Positions 17,100-27,373 of a stretch of 64,000 bases of DNA are shown piece by piece. The position numbers and the translations under genes are program-made. Numbering within the stretch: position 1 is the stretch's first letter; each line of letters opens with the position of its first letter. This DNA is from Leptodesmis sichuanensis A121. GTDB taxonomy: Bacteria > Cyanobacteriota > Cyanobacteriia > Leptolyngbyales > Leptolyngbyaceae. The notes under the pieces were generated by a model. That model did not search any database and was not told the DNA's origin. It saw only the letters and a list, made by a program, of their open reading frames with translations. The stretch spans positions 248,001 through 312,000 of the forward strand of contig NZ_CP075171.1 in NCBI RefSeq assembly GCF_021379005.1, in the 5' to 3' direction.

Positions 17100-17795
17100 T
17101 TACCGGGCATTCTGACAGACTTGAGCCGCCGTTCCATCACTAATCTCGGTTCTCACCCTGACGGTGCTACAATTCACGTCATTCGGAACGCAAATCCAGC
17201 CAGGAAAAGGTTTTTTCACCTCTATCCGATACATCAACTTATCCATACATTGCGCGATCGCTTGAGGCGATCCACCACCTCCTGAACTTGCCCAGTTACC
17301 TCCCCCTCCAGGAATAACAAGCACTGCCGGATTCGAGGCTGAATTATTGACAGGAGATGATGTATTACTGCCGACTGCATTGCGGCACTGGCTGATAGCT
17401 TCTTCTTCACTTAAGACCGAAATTTTGATTGAACTTGCCCAACAGACATTCTTTGGGTTGAAGAAGTTGCGGTAGTCACCCCAGCATTGAGTTCCAGTGA
17501 TATTCTCTGCCGAGAATGCATTGATTGGGTAGATGTACTCCGTCCGACCATCTTCTCGTTGTCTCGGTGCACCAGTGTAGACGCGGAATCGCTTTTTCTC
17601 CACACATCGCTCCATTGCTAATCCCCCACTGGAACACAAATCTGCCGCCTTATCAGGTGAAACCCCTTGACTGACAAATTCAGCCAGGCATTCTCGCAGG
17701 GAACTTTGGGCAGTCGCACTTAGGGACATAAGCAAGGGAGAAAGCAGAGAGACGACAGTTCCGACGGTCCCCAGCATTTTTCGATTCACATTCAT
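17100..17795 (-). CDS. secreted cysteine-rich protein, COP23-like
   Basis: A 231-residue protein from the ATG at 17795 (CAGGT seven bases upstream); the frame is open further to 17897, but those residues look like spacer. A signal peptide ends at about residue 30 (LLSPLLMSLSATAQ). The mature part has about ten cysteines (RECLAEF, ADLCSSGG, MERCVEKK, TQCWGD, NVCWASS, SQCRNAV, AQCMDKL, WICVPNDVNCS, QVCQNA), suggesting disulfides in the periplasm. Repeated ISQCRN/IAQCMD motifs resemble the COP23 group, but I am not certain of the family. It faces the kinase gene convergently. Confidence 0.65.
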   Translation of the reverse strand: MNVNRKMLGTVGTVVSLLSPLLMSLSATAQSSLRECLAEFVSQGVSPDKAADLCSSGGLAMERCVEKKRFRVYTGAPRQREDGRTEYIYPINAFSAENITGTQCWGDYRNFFNPKNVCWASSIKISVLSEEEAISQCRNAVGSNTSSPVNNSASNPAVLVIPGGGGNWASSGGGGSPQAIAQCMDKLMYRIEVKKPFPGWICVPNDVNCSTVRVRTEISDGTAAQVCQNAR

Positions 17796-18018
17796 TGTTT
17801 TACCTGAAACTGTTGAAAAGATTCCTGACGTGCATTTAGCAAATCTGAACCGCAGCAGGTTCATCAATGCCAGTTCTGTCCATTTGCGTTCTTTCAATAG
17901 GATGCCCAGGGTGATGCCAACTTAACCTCTGGAACCAAAATAAAGAGGCCATGAAAGATAGAAGTGGCCGCTATGTTAAGGTAAATTCACTTGATTTCGG
18001 TTAATTCATTGCGTGGAT

Positions 18019-18690
18019 ATGGTTTATCAAGCACCCAGAACTGAAGCTGAGATCGAATATCCGGAGAGTGATGGCAAACCGATGGCGGACAACACGAAAC
18101 AGTTTCGCTGGATTGTGACGATTCAGCAAAATCTGGAGTGGCTGTTCGCCAGTGATCCAAACGTTTTCGTCGCTGGGGATTTGCTCTGGTATCCGGTGGA
18201 AGGCAACAACACGATTAGCTGTGCGCCAGATGTCATGGTTGTGTTTGGGCGTCCAAAGGGAGACCGGGGATCTTACAAACAGTGGGAAGAGGATAACATT
18301 GCTCCCCAGGTTGTTTTTGAGATCCTATCTCCCAGCAATACCAGGGCAGAGATGAACCGCAAACTTCTCTTCTACCATACTTATGGTGTTGAGGAATATT
18401 ATCAGTACGACCCCGATCGCAATGAACTCAGCGGCTGGCAACGGGTAGAGGGCTTTCTGGAAGTGATCGAGGCGATCGCAAACTGGGTCAGTCCCCGATT
18501 GGGCATCCGATTCGTTCCCTCTGAACCTGAACTGGAGGTTTACCGACCTGATGGCAACCGGTTCCTCACCTACACAGAAATTGCTCAACGGGCAGAATCC
18601 GCAGAACAACGCGCAAAATCCGCAGAACAACGCGCAGAACGATTGGCACAACGGCTCCGAGAAATGGGTATTGATCCGAATCAGATTTAG
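18019..18690 (+). CDS. Uma2-family (DUF820) putative endonuclease
   Basis: A 223-residue member of the Uma2 family, a restriction-enzyme-like PD-(D/E)xK fold very frequent in cyanobacteria. The core shows APDVMVVFG and VVFEILSPSN, with the acidic residues of the active site, and YHTYGVEEYYQYDPD. The ATG at 18019 is preferred over the GTG at 18013; neither has a strong ribosome site. The C-terminus is a short coiled coil encoded by a 21-bp tandem repeat (RAESAEQ, RAKSAEQ, RAERLAQ). The biological role of the family is not established. Confidence 0.85.
   Translation: MVYQAPRTEAEIEYPESDGKPMADNTKQFRWIVTIQQNLEWLFASDPNVFVAGDLLWYPVEGNNTISCAPDVMVVFGRPKGDRGSYKQWEEDNIAPQVVFEILSPSNTRAEMNRKLLFYHTYGVEEYYQYDPDRNELSGWQRVEGFLEVIEAIANWVSPRLGIRFVPSEPELEVYRPDGNRFLTYTEIAQRAESAEQRAKSAEQRAERLAQRLREMGIDPNQI
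18592..18633. repeat. 21-bp tandem repeat in Uma2 gene
   Basis: Two copies of a 21-bp unit GCARAATCCGCAGAACAACGC, followed by a third partial unit. It encodes the heptad repeat RAxSAEQ, which extends a coiled coil by one heptad per copy. Confidence 0.85.
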
Positions 18691-18856
18691 CTCAATTGAC
18701 CTGTGGCTTCAGATCGCTATTTGTTAAACAAAGCTGAAGAAGTGAACTACCCCCTGGGATTGCCGTCAGAATGGCAGTAGCAGTTATAGACCTGATAAGG
18801 TAAACCTATCTTTGAGAGAAATGTAGGCACCGACCGAACGGTTAGAGGGTTCAGGA

Positions 18857-19765
18857 ATGCCTAATAACCCCCTGTTTCATCCAGTTTCTGAACGATCGCC
18901 CGTTGACTTGCGGGAGCAACTTCAGATGGCGCTGGCGATAGCTGATCCCCAAATCCTCAAATCGTTACTGGTCAACTGCATTCCAACCATCACCGAGCCT
19001 CAGAAGGTTGGCAGCATTACCAGCGAAGTGGCGATTCCAACCAGTGATGCTCAGGGGGCAGATGGCGTTTTGTACTTTGAAGCGATTCACTGCGTTCTGG
19101 CCACTGCTCAAACCCAGGTCGATTCCAGTAGTCAAGGTGGCTGGACACGGCAAAGTAAGGAAATGGCCCGCTTAACCCAGCACGAGTCAGAGTTGCAAAC
19201 CCTGGCTCAGAATCTGCCCTTGGCTCCCGCGATCGCCCTGCTCTCTAACAGTGGGTTTTCTCCAGACTGGATTGAAGAAATTCTACGGTTGCCGCATTAT
19301 GCGTGGCATAAATCCTGGTGGTATGCGATCGATCGCAATGGCGAATTTACGATTCCCTTCTTGCGCTACATTCGCACCCTGCACTATCCCAATGGCACCC
19401 TTACTCTGCAATACAAAGACTTCTTTGAATACGAAAAACCCAGTTGCTTTACCAGCCAACTGCAAAAAGTGTTGGTGGTAATTCGGCCAGAAATACAGGG
19501 GTTTGGGGAAACATTACAGAAAATTAACCGCCAGCGGACTGACCTGGACACTCAGCGAGTACTCCTGATTTGCAACACCATTTCTGAATTAGAAGCCCAG
19601 GCATTTATCAGTCAGGGAATCAGTATTTATCCAGCGATGGATCTGGCTCTACCCGTTCAGGCCAATTGCCAGTACTGTGGCCGTCGGGAGTGCCCCATGA
19701 ATGGTCTGAGAGATTCTCCGGTAGCGGCTTGTCATGGCTATGTGTTGGAAAGTGAGTACGTTTAG
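18857..19765 (+). CDS. hypothetical protein with C-terminal CxxC cluster
   Basis: A 302-residue soluble protein. Most of it has no recognisable motif; it contains a Trp/Tyr-rich region ([20 protein letters not shown]) and a strand-rich domain ([20 protein letters not shown]). The C-terminus has a metal-binding-like pattern [14 protein letters not shown] with a further Cys in VAACHGY. The spacing CX2CX3CX14C could bind zinc or iron. The stop is followed two bases later by the start of a rubredoxin gene, so the two are almost certainly co-transcribed. A redox or metal-related function is an inference from that coupling. Confidence 0.7.
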   Translation: MPNNPLFHPVSERSPVDLREQLQMALAIADPQILKSLLVNCIPTITEPQKVGSITSEVAIPTSDAQGADGVLYFEAIHCVLATAQTQVDSSSQGGWTRQSKEMARLTQHESELQTLAQNLPLAPAIALLSNSGFSPDWIEEILRLPHYAWHKSWWYAIDRNGEFTIPFLRYIRTLHYPNGTLTLQYKDFFEYEKPSCFTSQLQKVLVVIRPEIQGFGETLQKINRQRTDLDTQRVLLICNTISELEAQAFISQGISIYPAMDLALPVQANCQYCGRRECPMNGLRDSPVAACHGYVLESEYV

Positions 19766-19767
19766 TG

Positions 19768-19923
19768 ATGCGATATCAATGCAGTGTGTGCGGTTATATC
19801 TACGATCCAGAAGAGGGCGATCCAGATGGGGGAATCCAACCAGGAACGCCCTTTGAAGATATTTCCGATGATTGGGTTTGTCCAGTTTGTGGGGCAACTA
19901 AGGCCCAATTTGAGCCGGAGTAA
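19768..19923 (+). CDS. soluble rubredoxin
   Basis: A 51-residue rubredoxin. The two iron-binding knuckles are [15 protein letters not shown] (Cys5, Cys8) and WVCPVCGA (Cys38, Cys41), with the usual Gly/Pro-rich loop between them. It carries one Fe(Cys)4 site and acts as a one-electron carrier in the cytoplasm. It starts two bases after the upstream CxxC-protein gene. A second, membrane-anchored rubredoxin is encoded at 57127. Confidence 0.95.
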   Translation: MRYQCSVCGYIYDPEEGDPDGGIQPGTPFEDISDDWVCPVCGATKAQFEPE

Positions 19924-19946
19924 GAGTATCAGGTAATTTTTGCTCC

Positions 19947-20750
19947 TTAGCACAGCCGTTCTTGCAAGAAAGCCAGCAGGCGATCGCGGGCTTGACGGGT
20001 AGGATGATCGGGTTGATCCACAAAATGCACCGTCAGCACTGAATGAGCATTTTCGGGAATATGGTGAGCATTACCGGGAGACGAGTCAATTTCAATTAAT
20101 TCAATTGCATCCCCAAACTCCCGACGTAAGGTATGGAACCGTTCGGCAGGACAAGTGTTATCGTTCGTAAAGCGGAATCCCAGCGGTGAGACTCCCTCCC
20201 TGGCCCGCTGTTTGGCCTGTTCTAATGTTGCTGGCGAAAGACCCAGAGCCGCCTTGTGTTCAGAGGTGACGGGAAACGGGAGAGACGGTTGGCTGAGCAC
20301 GGGAGCCATAATCACTTCATCTACCATTAAGGGCAATGCAAACCCACCTGTCAGGCACATCCCAATCACTCCTACTCCCCGCCGATCGCAACGGGCATAC
20401 GCTTCCCGACACAAGGCTCTCAACCATTCTGTAATCGGACTCGCCTCTCGTTTGGCGAAGCAATAGAATTCTCGACTGATGCAAAGCCGGACGGCGAAAC
20501 CGAGGGTTTGGGCAACCTCGCCTGCGGTTGGTGGGGAATCAAAAGGTTGGTTGGGTTTACCAAACAACAGTGGCAGAAACACAGTAAATCCTGCTCTGGC
20601 GATCGATCGGCCCAGATCCACACATTGAGGAATCATGCCAGGTAACTCATGCAAGAGAACAACCGCAGGCCCCGATCCCTGAACATATACAGGACGAGTC
20701 GAACCTTCGTAGGTAAACTTGAACTCTGAAAAATCTGCCATATCTGCCAT
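19947..20750 (-). CDS. dienelactone hydrolase family protein
   Basis: A 267-residue alpha/beta hydrolase. The nucleophile is Cys132 in GVIGMCLTGGFAL, the cysteine version of the elbow typical of dienelactone hydrolases. The oxyanion strand reads VVLLHELPGM. A late His (NAHSVLT) could complete the triad. A GAGGAA sequence lies about nine bases before the ATG. The protein is slightly longer than typical DLH (about 235 residues). Substrate unknown; not linked to an aromatic degradation cluster. Confidence 0.85.
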   Translation of the reverse strand: MADMADFSEFKFTYEGSTRPVYVQGSGPAVVLLHELPGMIPQCVDLGRSIARAGFTVFLPLLFGKPNQPFDSPPTAGEVAQTLGFAVRLCISREFYCFAKREASPITEWLRALCREAYARCDRRGVGVIGMCLTGGFALPLMVDEVIMAPVLSQPSLPFPVTSEHKAALGLSPATLEQAKQRAREGVSPLGFRFTNDNTCPAERFHTLRREFGDAIELIEIDSSPGNAHHIPENAHSVLTVHFVDQPDHPTRQARDRLLAFLQERLC

Positions 20751-20867
20751 ATTTCGAGTTCCTCAGCACGATCGAATGGTTCTTTTGCCAGCATCCTATC
20801 AGGAAGAAAGGCGTAATACATGATCCTTTTAGGATCAGGAATTAAATAACCTGGGGGACTTGTGCTG

Positions 20868-20934
20868 CCCTCACCCCCCTGCCCCCTCTCCCAAGTTTGG
20901 GAGAGGGGGAGGGGCCGGGGGTTGGGGGTGAGGG
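20868..20934. repeat. GC-rich intergenic hairpin repeat
   Basis: CCCTCACCCCCC..CCCCTCTCCCAA pairs with TTGGGAGAGGGG..GGGGGTGAGGG, a long stem with a tiny loop. A related C/G-rich structure is at 33226-33309. Such elements are scattered between genes in many filamentous cyanobacteria. A 17-18-base motif with TGATCCTTTTAG lies on both sides (20821 and 20973). Confidence 0.75.
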
Positions 20935-21114
20935 CTTGGAAAAACATCCAATTACCGAAGTTATTAAATCCATGATCCTTTTAGAACATCGTGGTAAGAA
21001 ATACCTATTAATTCTTAAGTTTCCTGAACTAGCGTCTCCCCTTCAGTGATAAGCTGGTGAATGGAAATTTTAAGATTGTTTTCCAAACATTAGAATAGCT
21101 GAGTCACAGAGTAG

Positions 21115-22581
<1,467 letters not shown>

Positions 22582-22652
22582 GGGAATAGGGAATAGGGAG
22601 TAGGGAGTAGGATTAAGCCATCACTCCCCACTCCCCACTCCTCACTCCCTCC
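22582..22652. repeat. heptamer repeats between atpD and atpC
   Basis: Two copies of GGGAATA and two of GGGAGTA are followed, after a short spacer, by CACTCCC-type units. The two blocks are roughly complementary and could fold into a hairpin in the mRNA between the beta and epsilon genes. Confidence 0.8.
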
Positions 22653-22685
22653 TCCACAAATAACCTCAAATATTTCTAGAAATCT

Positions 22686-23099
22686 ATGACTCTCACTGTT
22701 CGTGTTGTGGCTCCAGACAAGACAGTCTGGGATTCAGAGGCAGAGGAAGTAATTCTGCCCAGCACTACTGGCCAATTGGGTATTCTGACGGGTCACGCAC
22801 CGTTGCTGACTGCGTTGGATACTGGGGTAATGCGAGTTCGGGCCGATAAAACCTGGATTCCCATTGCTTTAATGGGTGGCTTTGCCGAAGTGGAAGCGGA
22901 CGAGGTAACGATCCTGGTCAATGCCGCCGAACGGGGCGATACGATCGACAAGGAAGAAGCCCGCACCGCTTTCAATCAAGCTCAGGAAGAATTTGCCAGA
23001 GCACAGCAAAGTGGTGCCTCCCGCCAGGATTTCATCAAAGCCTCTAAAGCCTTAAAGCGGGCACGCGCTCGATTTCAGGCTGCAGGTGGCATGATTTAG
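22686..23099 (+). CDS. atpC: ATP synthase F1 subunit epsilon
   Basis: A 137-residue epsilon subunit (atpE in cyanobacterial nomenclature). The N-terminal beta-sandwich contains [20 protein letters not shown] and [20 protein letters not shown], and a C-terminal helical hairpin ends [13 protein letters not shown]. It couples rotation to catalysis and inhibits ATP hydrolysis. It is separated from atpD by 104 bp containing heptamer repeats. A terminator follows. Confidence 0.98.
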   Translation: MTLTVRVVAPDKTVWDSEAEEVILPSTTGQLGILTGHAPLLTALDTGVMRVRADKTWIPIALMGGFAEVEADEVTILVNAAERGDTIDKEEARTAFNQAQEEFARAQQSGASRQDFIKASKALKRARARFQAAGGMI

Positions 23100-23126
23100 G
23101 TTCATTGTTCCAATATTTTTAGTCTG

Positions 23127-23156
23127 TAGGGGTGTCAGTAATGCGCCCCTATTTTC
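23127..23156 (+). terminator. terminator of the atpD-atpC operon
   Basis: Stem TAGGGGTG/CGCCCCTA with a nine-base loop, followed by TTTTCGTTT. It lies 27 bases after the epsilon stop. Confidence 0.75.
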
Positions 23157-23195
23157 GTTTAGTTGATAGTGCTCTAGCCTTTGCTTTCTGTTGAA

Positions 23196-23227
23196 ACAAA
23201 AAAGGGCTGATGGAATCCACCAGCCCT
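23196..23227 (-). terminator. terminator of sigA
   Basis: On the minus strand AGGGCTGGTGG-ATT-CCATCAGCCCT forms an 11-bp stem with one mismatch, followed directly by TTTTTTGTTTC. It is a canonical rho-independent terminator about 50 bases after the sigA stop. Confidence 0.85.
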
Positions 23228-23279
23228 AGAGGGGGTGATCTGCTTCCAGGCCAGAGGAGAGCGAATCAGGAGGAAATCG

Positions 23280-24524
23280 TTAACTTAAGGCTTCCAGATA
23301 ATCCCGCACCTGGTTGCGACGCTTGGGCTGACGCAGTTTTTGCAAAGCTTTTGCCTCGATCTGGCGTACCCGTTCACGGGAAAGATCCAATGCCCGCCCA
23401 ATTTCCGCCAGGGAGTAGGGTTGTCCATCCCCCAGACCAAAGCGCATTTGGATCACATCCCGTTCGCGTGTGGTCAGGTCGGCCAGCAGTTGTTGCAGAT
23501 CGCGACGCAGAGCTTCCCGCATCAGGGTATCTTCAGGAGTGACTTCATCAGTTTCCAGGAGTTCTCCCAGTTCCGTATCTTTTTCTTTACCGACTTTGGT
23601 CTCTAAAGAAACGGAGCGAGGCACCCGTAACAGGACTTCCCGTACCTGGGGTGGGGTCATTTCCAGTTCGTTGGCAATATCTTCAATAGTGGCAGTGCGG
23701 CCTTTTTCTTGAGAGATTTTGCGTTGAGCTTTCTTGATTTTGTTCAGTTTTTCTGTGATATGGACGGGCAGGCGGATGGTACGGCTTTGAGTGGCGATCG
23801 CCCGTGTAATGCCCTGGCGAATCCACCAGTAGGCATAGGTACTGAAGCGATAGCCTTTCGTCGGGTCAAATTTTTCTACGGCTCGTTCCAGGCCCAGAGT
23901 GCCTTCCTGAATTAGATCCAGGAGTTCCAGTCCCCGATTCTGATACTTCTTGGCGACCGAAACTACCAGGCGCAGATTAGCCTTGATCATGTGCTGCTTG
24001 GCATCTTCACCTTCCGTGACAATCCTATCCAGTTCCTCCATTGTCAAATTAACAAACTCTGCCCATTGCCGCTTTCCTTCTGATAGAATGGGCCTCAAGT
24101 TTTGTAGCTCAACTCCCGCTTCTGCTGCCCAACGCTCTAAAGAAGGACGATACCCCAATTGAGACGTTAGCCGAGCGCGGGTTTCCTCTAATTGAACGTA
24201 TTTCTGAATTGAACCAACCTCTGCTTCGGATGCTTCCTTGAGCTTTTCCAATAATTCCATGTAGCGCTGTACCCGTTGAGCTTCCGAGACTTCTTCATCT
24301 CGCCCTAACAAGCGAACCCGACCAATTTCTTGCAGATAGAGACGAACCAAATCAGTGGTGCGACGAGTGGCCGCACGTCGGAGGTTGGCTGGATCGATCG
24401 AGTCCATTTCCAGACTCATCAAGTCATCCACCGTCTGGTCCTCGTCGGAACTGTCCGACTGAAAACTCCGAGTATATAGTTGCTCGTCGTATTCTGCTTC
24501 AGCGTAGAAAGATGATGCTGGCAT
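23280..24524 (-). CDS. sigA: principal RNA polymerase sigma factor SigA
   Basis: A 414-residue group 1 sigma-70 factor (RpoD). Region 1.2 begins TDLVRLYLQEIGRVRLL. Regions 2.1-2.4 include NLRLVVSVAKKYQNRGLELL, DLIQEGTLGL and FSTYAYWWIRQGITRAI. Region 3 is rich in KIKKAQRKISQEKGR. Region 4.2 carries the helix-turn-helix YSLAEIGRALDLSRERVRQI. The N-terminus is acidic and short, as in cyanobacterial SigA. It recognises housekeeping promoters. It is monocistronic with its own terminator and convergent with atpC. Confidence 0.95.
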   Translation of the reverse strand: MPASSFYAEAEYDEQLYTRSFQSDSSDEDQTVDDLMSLEMDSIDPANLRRAATRRTTDLVRLYLQEIGRVRLLGRDEEVSEAQRVQRYMELLEKLKEASEAEVGSIQKYVQLEETRARLTSQLGYRPSLERWAAEAGVELQNLRPILSEGKRQWAEFVNLTMEELDRIVTEGEDAKQHMIKANLRLVVSVAKKYQNRGLELLDLIQEGTLGLERAVEKFDPTKGYRFSTYAYWWIRQGITRAIATQSRTIRLPVHITEKLNKIKKAQRKISQEKGRTATIEDIANELEMTPPQVREVLLRVPRSVSLETKVGKEKDTELGELLETDEVTPEDTLMREALRRDLQQLLADLTTRERDVIQMRFGLGDGQPYSLAEIGRALDLSRERVRQIEAKALQKLRQPKRRNQVRDYLEALS

Positions 24525-25110
24525 AGTGCGCGTCTCGGTTGCTCCAGATAAAAATTAGGCTTTAGTCAGAGATATTGTTAGTGTTCCCGCCATTTGGGAC
24601 TGGAGAACAGGGCTTAGAGTTCCGTAATGTTCTCAAAACTTATCCGTTTGATCACTGAGTGTTATGCAAATGGCGTTCAACAGGAACAAGTCATCTGGTC
24701 ATGCACCCCGGTTTCTGAGGAACTTATCCGGCAGTTACCAGAGAAGTAGCCCTGATTTCAGGCTTCTCAGACAGTATAAAGAGGAACTTAGGGGTAGGTA
24801 GTGACTTAAATCAGCCGTTGAGTTAGGCTACATCACCCTACTTCCAGTTTCCTGAACTCCGCGCTTTTCTCAGGTATCTTCATCAAGGCTTTGAAGGAAA
24901 ACTTGTTTAGATGACTAGATAGTGAAGCCTGGACAGAAGCGCTTGCGTATTTTTGCTGAATTCTTTCGGCCAAAAAGCGGAAGATTTGGCAATTTTGGAT
25001 TTTAGATTTTGGATTGTGGATGTTCCTCCATCTTTTGCCCTTTGTCCCTTGCGAATGACTAATGAAAAAATGCTTCCCTTCTGCCCTCAGCCTCTCCCCT
25101 GCTGCCGTTT
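24525..25110. other. intergenic region upstream of sigA
   Basis: About 590 bp without a credible gene. It presumably includes a long 5' leader of sigA, which is transcribed leftward. Low-complexity TTTTGGAT/TTTTAGAT repeats lie at 24990-25020. No clear promoter boxes could be assigned by eye. Confidence 0.4.
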
Positions 25111-26064
25111 CTAAACTGTCTCCGGCTTATAATCCCGTAACATTAAAGCGTCTACGGCTGCTTGGGGGGAAATTTCACTATTTAACAAGGAATGAACTTG
25201 CTGAGAAATGGGAACAGAAATCTTTTGTTGAGAGGCTAAGCGAACCAGGACTTGAGTGGTGTTAACCCCTTCGGCTGTGCCTTGTAGATGGGCCAGTACG
25301 TCGGTCAAGGAGTGGCCCTGGGCAAGGCCAAAGCCAACCCGATAGTTGCGGCTGAGGGAACTATTGCAGGTGGCTAATAAATCTCCTAAGCCAGACAAGC
25401 CATAAAAGGTTTCGGGTTTAGCTCCCCAGTAGGAGCCGACTCGGATAATTTCGGCTAAACCACGGGTGACGAGGGCAGCTTTAGCATTGGTGCCCAGTTG
25501 CAGACCGTCGCAGGTGCCAACGGCGATCGCAATCACGTTCTTTAAAATTCCCCCCAACTCCACGCCCAGCAAATCCGGATTGGTGTATACCCGAAAGCGT
25601 GGGGAAGAGAAGGCTTCCTGAACTACTTCGGCAGCAGCTAACTGGTTGCTAGCCACGACTGTTGCAGCGGGGAGTCCCTGTTGAATTTCTTCCGCCAAGT
25701 TTGGCCCCGATAGCACCACAACTGGATAAGTGGGAAAGGCATTCTGCCAGAGTTGGGACGGCAATAACGGCAACTGAGTTTCACTGCCCGACTCAGAATC
25801 TAAGCCTTTCGTTGCGGATACCAGGATAGGGTGGGTAGATAAAGGAATGGCCTTGACCTGCTCTACTACCGATCGCACCCCTTTCATGGACACCGCAGAC
25901 ATCACCACATCGGCTCCCTCCACAATCTCAGCCAGGGGTTGGGAACTTTGACGCGACCAGAGCCGGACGCTATGCCCTGCTTGCAAAGCCAGTGTGGCCA
26001 GGGTTGTTCCCCAGGCACCAGAACCCAGAATCGTAATGTTGAGCGACTTGGAAAGGAGTGACAT
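25111..26064 (-). CDS. gpsA: glycerol-3-phosphate dehydrogenase (NAD(P)+)
   Basis: A 317-residue enzyme from the Met at 26064 (MSLLSKSLNITILGSG); eight more residues are open upstream. The Rossmann motif is ITILGSGAWGTTLA. Other family patterns are VSATKGL, VLSGPNLAEE, GGILKNVIAIAVG with the catalytic Lys, and YGLSGLGDLLATC. It makes sn-glycerol 3-phosphate from dihydroxyacetone phosphate for membrane lipid synthesis. Full length, with no operon partner. Confidence 0.95.
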   Translation of the reverse strand: MSLLSKSLNITILGSGAWGTTLATLALQAGHSVRLWSRQSSQPLAEIVEGADVVMSAVSMKGVRSVVEQVKAIPLSTHPILVSATKGLDSESGSETQLPLLPSQLWQNAFPTYPVVVLSGPNLAEEIQQGLPAATVVASNQLAAAEVVQEAFSSPRFRVYTNPDLLGVELGGILKNVIAIAVGTCDGLQLGTNAKAALVTRGLAEIIRVGSYWGAKPETFYGLSGLGDLLATCNSSLSRNYRVGFGLAQGHSLTDVLAHLQGTAEGVNTTQVLVRLASQQKISVPISQQVHSLLNSEISPQAAVDALMLRDYKPETV

Positions 26065-26188
26065 GGGAATGGCCGATCGCAGATACATAGATTACCAGAT
26101 ACTGGCAGCCATCCTGAATAGAGCATCTCTCCGCAATTCGCCAATTAAGGAATTAGGCAGTTAGGGAATTCTAGCCCTAACTCGTTAC

Positions 26189-26302
26189 ATCATGGAACAC
26201 GGCCAACTGGTCGAGTGCGGCCACCATGAGGAACTCTTAGCCCAACAGGGAATCTATGCCAGTCTCTGGCAGGTGCAAACTGGTCTGAAATACTCAAAGT
26301 AG
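26189..26302 (+). pseudogene. C-terminal fragment of an ABC transporter ATPase
   Basis: A 37-codon stretch reading [20 protein letters not shown] then [13 protein letters not shown] before TAG. This is the standard end of an ABC exporter nucleotide-binding domain (H-loop-distal GxLVExGxHEELL..GxY). The frame is closed by a stop at 26162, and no other part of the gene is present between gpsA and the next gene. It is the decayed 3' end of a lost transporter gene. Confidence 0.75.
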
Positions 26303-26581
26303 GAAAGAAAGGCAGAAAGCAAAATTTAGCTGGTGAGCGGCTCAAGACTCAGGGTGCACTCGTCAAATCGTTAAATCGGGGTCTGTTGCCCTCAGCAAGT
26401 CAACCCTTGCGGGGGGTGTGGGGAAGATCGAACGCCACGCAGCGGGGTTCCGGGGGAAAGTCCCCCGGATCTAGACTTTGGGTTCTACCGAGATAGGTGT
26501 ACACCGTAGCCCATGTTGAAGAAGGGGTTGGGGGGAGGGCATCTCAGAATTCAGTGGGAACCTGATATGGCCCAATCCTGC
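26303..26581. other. intergenic region
   Basis: About 280 bp with G-rich, low-complexity sequence (for example GGGGGGTGTGGGG near 26410 and GGGGTTGGGGGGAGGG near 26525) and no credible gene. Together with the ABC fragment it makes a degraded stretch of about 500 bp after gpsA. Confidence 0.35.
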
Positions 26582-27373
26582 TTAAGTCCGAACCGACTTC
26601 CGCTGCCGGAAGAATACCCGCGCTCCCAGAGCCAGCAAACCCATCAACAGGGGCGGAGCTGGGATGATCTGCGCCGTAATCCGAAAGTCATTGAAATCTC
26701 TATCGTTCCTGCCACCTGGAGCGAAAATAATTGTTCCTCCTGAGCCAAAAGATCCATTCCATCCCCCATCCTCAAAGGAAATTGGAACAGCGTTGCCCGC
26801 ATCAAGAGCCGCAATTCCCGATGTGAAAAGTCCGGGATTGTATCCTGGGCCAGTTGACCCAGATGATCCAAAAACTGCTTGTTGATAGGGTCCCGGAGTC
26901 GCATTGAGAGTACCAGCGTTGGGATCCAGATACGCTGCAGTATTAAATGAGGTCGTTGAGTAAACAATGGGGGAAAGACCAGGTTGAAAAGGTTGAGCAC
27001 TGTTGGGGTTGAAATTACTAAGCCCTAAAGTGTACAGAGTGTTGGCACGAAAAGTGAAGTTAACAGTACAGGGTGATGGTGCCTCTGGGCTTCCACAAAT
27101 GAGTGAAAGCGGACCAGAAGTATTTGGCGCTTTATTTTCCTGAAAAAGAATTCCTCCGGACGCGAGGGTGGGAGAACCTCCTGTGACCTCGTAGACCGCC
27201 AGAGATGACTCATAAAAGTGGTTGGAACCGACATAAGTGAATTGAATCGTGGTGTCCTGGCTAAATTGAATCCCGTTAGTTCCAAACCGGATCGTGGCAG
27301 CTTGGGCGGAGAGAGGGAGCAAACTCACAGCAGCAGTTGCAGCCGTGGTTGCAAGAAGAAATCGTACCTGCAT
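26582..27373 (-). CDS. secreted PEP/PTPA-CTERM-like sorting protein
   Basis: A 263-residue exported protein. The signal peptide is LLATTAATAAVSLLPLSAQA. The mature part is rich in Gly, Ser, Asn and Thr with predicted beta strands and an acidic FEDGGWN/RDFNDF region. The end IPAPPLLMGLLALGARVFFR plus basic residues is a tripartite CTERM signal (short Pro motif, membrane helix, Arg/Lys tail). Proteins of this kind are processed by an exosortase and put on the surface or into the extracellular matrix. No exosortase gene is in this window. Confidence 0.75.
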   Translation of the reverse strand: MQVRFLLATTAATAAVSLLPLSAQAATIRFGTNGIQFSQDTTIQFTYVGSNHFYESSLAVYEVTGGSPTLASGGILFQENKAPNTSGPLSLICGSPEAPSPCTVNFTFRANTLYTLGLSNFNPNSAQPFQPGLSPIVYSTTSFNTAAYLDPNAGTLNATPGPYQQAVFGSSGSTGPGYNPGLFTSGIAALDAGNAVPISFEDGGWNGSFGSGGTIIFAPGGRNDRDFNDFRITAQIIPAPPLLMGLLALGARVFFRQRKSVRT

